From: Prochlorococcus sp. AG-436-C14
GTDB lineage: Bacteria; Cyanobacteriota; Cyanobacteriia; PCC-6307; Cyanobiaceae
DNA: 38,436 nucleotides
Direction of reading: 5' to 3'
Assembly: GCA_003209755.1 (NCBI GenBank)
Contig: QCPD01000015.1
Span: forward strand, 1 to 38,436
The notes beneath the pieces were generated by a model that saw nothing but the letters and a program-made list of their open reading frames with translations, was not told where the DNA came from and did not search any database. The position numbers and the translations under genes were made by a program. Position 1 is the first letter of the stretch, and each line of letters opens with the position of its first letter. Shown here one piece after another: positions 37,236 to 38,436 of this stretch.

Positions 37236-38426
37236 CTACTTAGTCGAGATGAAATTTTTAAGACCAATAACAAGGTTATCTATTTCGTTTGAATCTGTAG
37301 TTATGTGAACGCAAGCACGAAGCCATTTAGGATCCTCGAGGACTCTTATCCATAAATTCTCTTTACCAAGATAATCGACAACCTCTTCAGGAGAATGGTT
37401 CCCATTAATGGTAAAACTTATAATTCCTGAAGGTGGAGGACTATTTAAAACAAGTTCAATTTTTTTGATTTGGTTGAGTTTCTCCCACAGGATACAGCTG
37501 AGGCTTTTAATCTTAAAAAAGCGCTCAGTCTCATTACCTTCATTCTTTAGCATTGCTAGAGAGCTTCTGAGACCAGCTAAAAGAGGGATACAAGAAGTCG
37601 CTATCTCAAAACGTCTGGCATCAGAATGAAAAGGAGCTTTATTATTTATATGTATTCCTTCTTCAGCTTTTAAGCTTTTCCAACCAATCAATGTTGGGCT
37701 AGATTCTTCTAGAACTCTTGATGAAAGAACAACAGCGCCCAAGCCCTCAGGCCCGTAAGCCCATTTATGTCCTGTAAACGCATAGATGTCCGCAGTATCA
37801 CAAGCACCTTTGCTTGGAATATGACAAAAACTTTGAGCAGCATCAACTAATAAATAAGGTTTGCTTGAATGCTCTTTAAGTCTTTTTGATATAAGTTCAA
37901 TTGGCATAATTTGCCCTGTATTCCAAAGGAGATGTGAGAGAACAACAAGCTTCGTATTTTTTTGAAGATATTCATCTATCAATTTAAGTACTGTGTTATA
38001 CGTCTCATCTTTCTTGTCGTTACCATTGCATAACTTTGATACAGGAAGTATTGCTATTGTTAGATTCTTTTTTCGAGCTAACTCTTTGCATGCTGCGACT
38101 ATCCCAGGATGCTCACAATCGCTAAGTAATAAATTATCACCATCAGAAAATGGTAGACCTAGTAAAGGCAAGACACATCCGGAGGTGACATTTTCAGTAA
38201 ATGCAATTCTCTTGGGATGTATAGAGCAAATCTCCGCTATAAGATTTTTTGTGGTTATTACTTCTTTCGTAATGTATGGCCAAACATTATTTGTGAATGG
38301 ACCTAATTTTTGAATTATTTGCCAACTAGAAGTTATTGCATTTAATGATTGAGTTGGGAGTGGACCTTGACCTCCATAATTGAAATAAGCTTTATTTTGC
38401 AGCGCGGGCATATTGTCTTTGAACAA
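37236..38426 (-). CDS. class V PLP enzyme, cysteine/cystine C-S lyase or desulfurase-like
   Basis: A NifS/SufS-fold aminotransferase class V protein of 396 residues. It starts NKAYFNYGGQGPLPTQSL, a layout I associate with the cyanobacterial C-DES cystine lyases and isopenicillin-epimerase-like proteins. Other motifs are LLLSDCEHPG (His107 ring stacker), VDAAQS (Asp195), and TGHKWAYGPEG with the PLP Lys221. There is no obvious catalytic-cysteine loop of classical SufS/IscS. The start is placed at TTG 38426, but ATG 38411 is possible and the frame stays open to the window edge, so the true start could lie outside. Convergent with murE with no gap. Confidence 0.82.
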   Translation of the reverse strand: MFKDNMPALQNKAYFNYGGQGPLPTQSLNAITSSWQIIQKLGPFTNNVWPYITKEVITTKNLIAEICSIHPKRIAFTENVTSGCVLPLLGLPFSDGDNLLLSDCEHPGIVAACKELARKKNLTIAILPVSKLCNGNDKKDETYNTVLKLIDEYLQKNTKLVVLSHLLWNTGQIMPIELISKRLKEHSSKPYLLVDAAQSFCHIPSKGACDTADIYAFTGHKWAYGPEGLGAVVLSSRVLEESSPTLIGWKSLKAEEGIHINNKAPFHSDARRFEIATSCIPLLAGLRSSLAMLKNEGNETERFFKIKSLSCILWEKLNQIKKIELVLNSPPPSGIISFTINGNHSPEEVVDYLGKENLWIRVLEDPKWLRACVHITTDSNEIDNLVIGLKNFISTK

Positions 38427-38436
38427 TATTGGTGAC

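Overview
The window is a 38.4 kb piece of a marine picocyanobacterial chromosome, almost certainly Prochlorococcus and probably a low-light-adapted lineage. The reasons are low G+C in the protein-coding part, short intergenic gaps, frequent TTG and GTG starts, and gene content: psaE, the PII/NtcA partner pipX, lrtA, a DUF1651-type small protein, a Yfr2-type small RNA and a plastid-like pyruvate dehydrogenase E2. The strain is inferred, not proven.

Layout. 1-5571 is one complete ribosomal RNA operon on the + strand: a long pre-16S leader, 16S, tRNA-Ile(GAT), tRNA-Ala(TGC), 23S, 5S and a strong bidirectional terminator. Long-range complementary stems flank 16S and 23S. 5581-6662 holds mutM and psaE on the - strand, convergent with the operon. 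6863-11552 is a less well characterised stretch: a hypothetical protein with an HTH-like N-terminal module, a LysM-repeat protein, a class-3-type aldehyde dehydrogenase, a small one-helix membrane protein and a VTT/DedA-like membrane protein. 11553-12860 is poor in large genes but rich in RNA structure: a recognisable Yfr2 (Cyano-1) RNA, two further hairpin clusters and a small DUF1651-like CDS. tRNA-Thr(GGT) and tRNA-Tyr(GTA) follow on the - strand.

13167-21143 is mostly a + strand housekeeping run: aroQ, miaE-like, cobI, (dus on -), der, ecfT-like, pipX-pipY, sepF and proC. It joins shikimate, tRNA modification, cobalamin, ribosome assembly, nitrogen/PLP signalling, cell division and proline synthesis. 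21034-24472 (-) carries a GT4 glycosyltransferase, recO, a DeoC-like protein that lacks the catalytic Schiff-base lysine, and the light-repressed hibernation factor lrtA. 24455-30423 (+) carries lipB, an acyl-ACP/CoA synthetase, a YlqD-like coiled-coil protein, the pyruvate dehydrogenase E2 and queA. LipB makes the octanoyl precursor of the lipoyl group that E2 needs.

30433-34140 (-) is a sulfur amino-acid block: cysK plus two PLP enzymes of the Cys/Met family. One is canonical; the other resembles the long fungal type of cystathionine gamma-synthase. They are translationally coupled. rpsD with its own terminator, yidD with a glutaredoxin-like partner, murE and a cysteine-lyase/desulfurase-like class V enzyme finish the window.

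No transposase, integrase, CRISPR array or prophage is visible. The observations most worth following are the active-site-less DeoC homologue, the tandem canonical/fungal-type CGS pair, and the RNA-rich interval around the Yfr2 gene.
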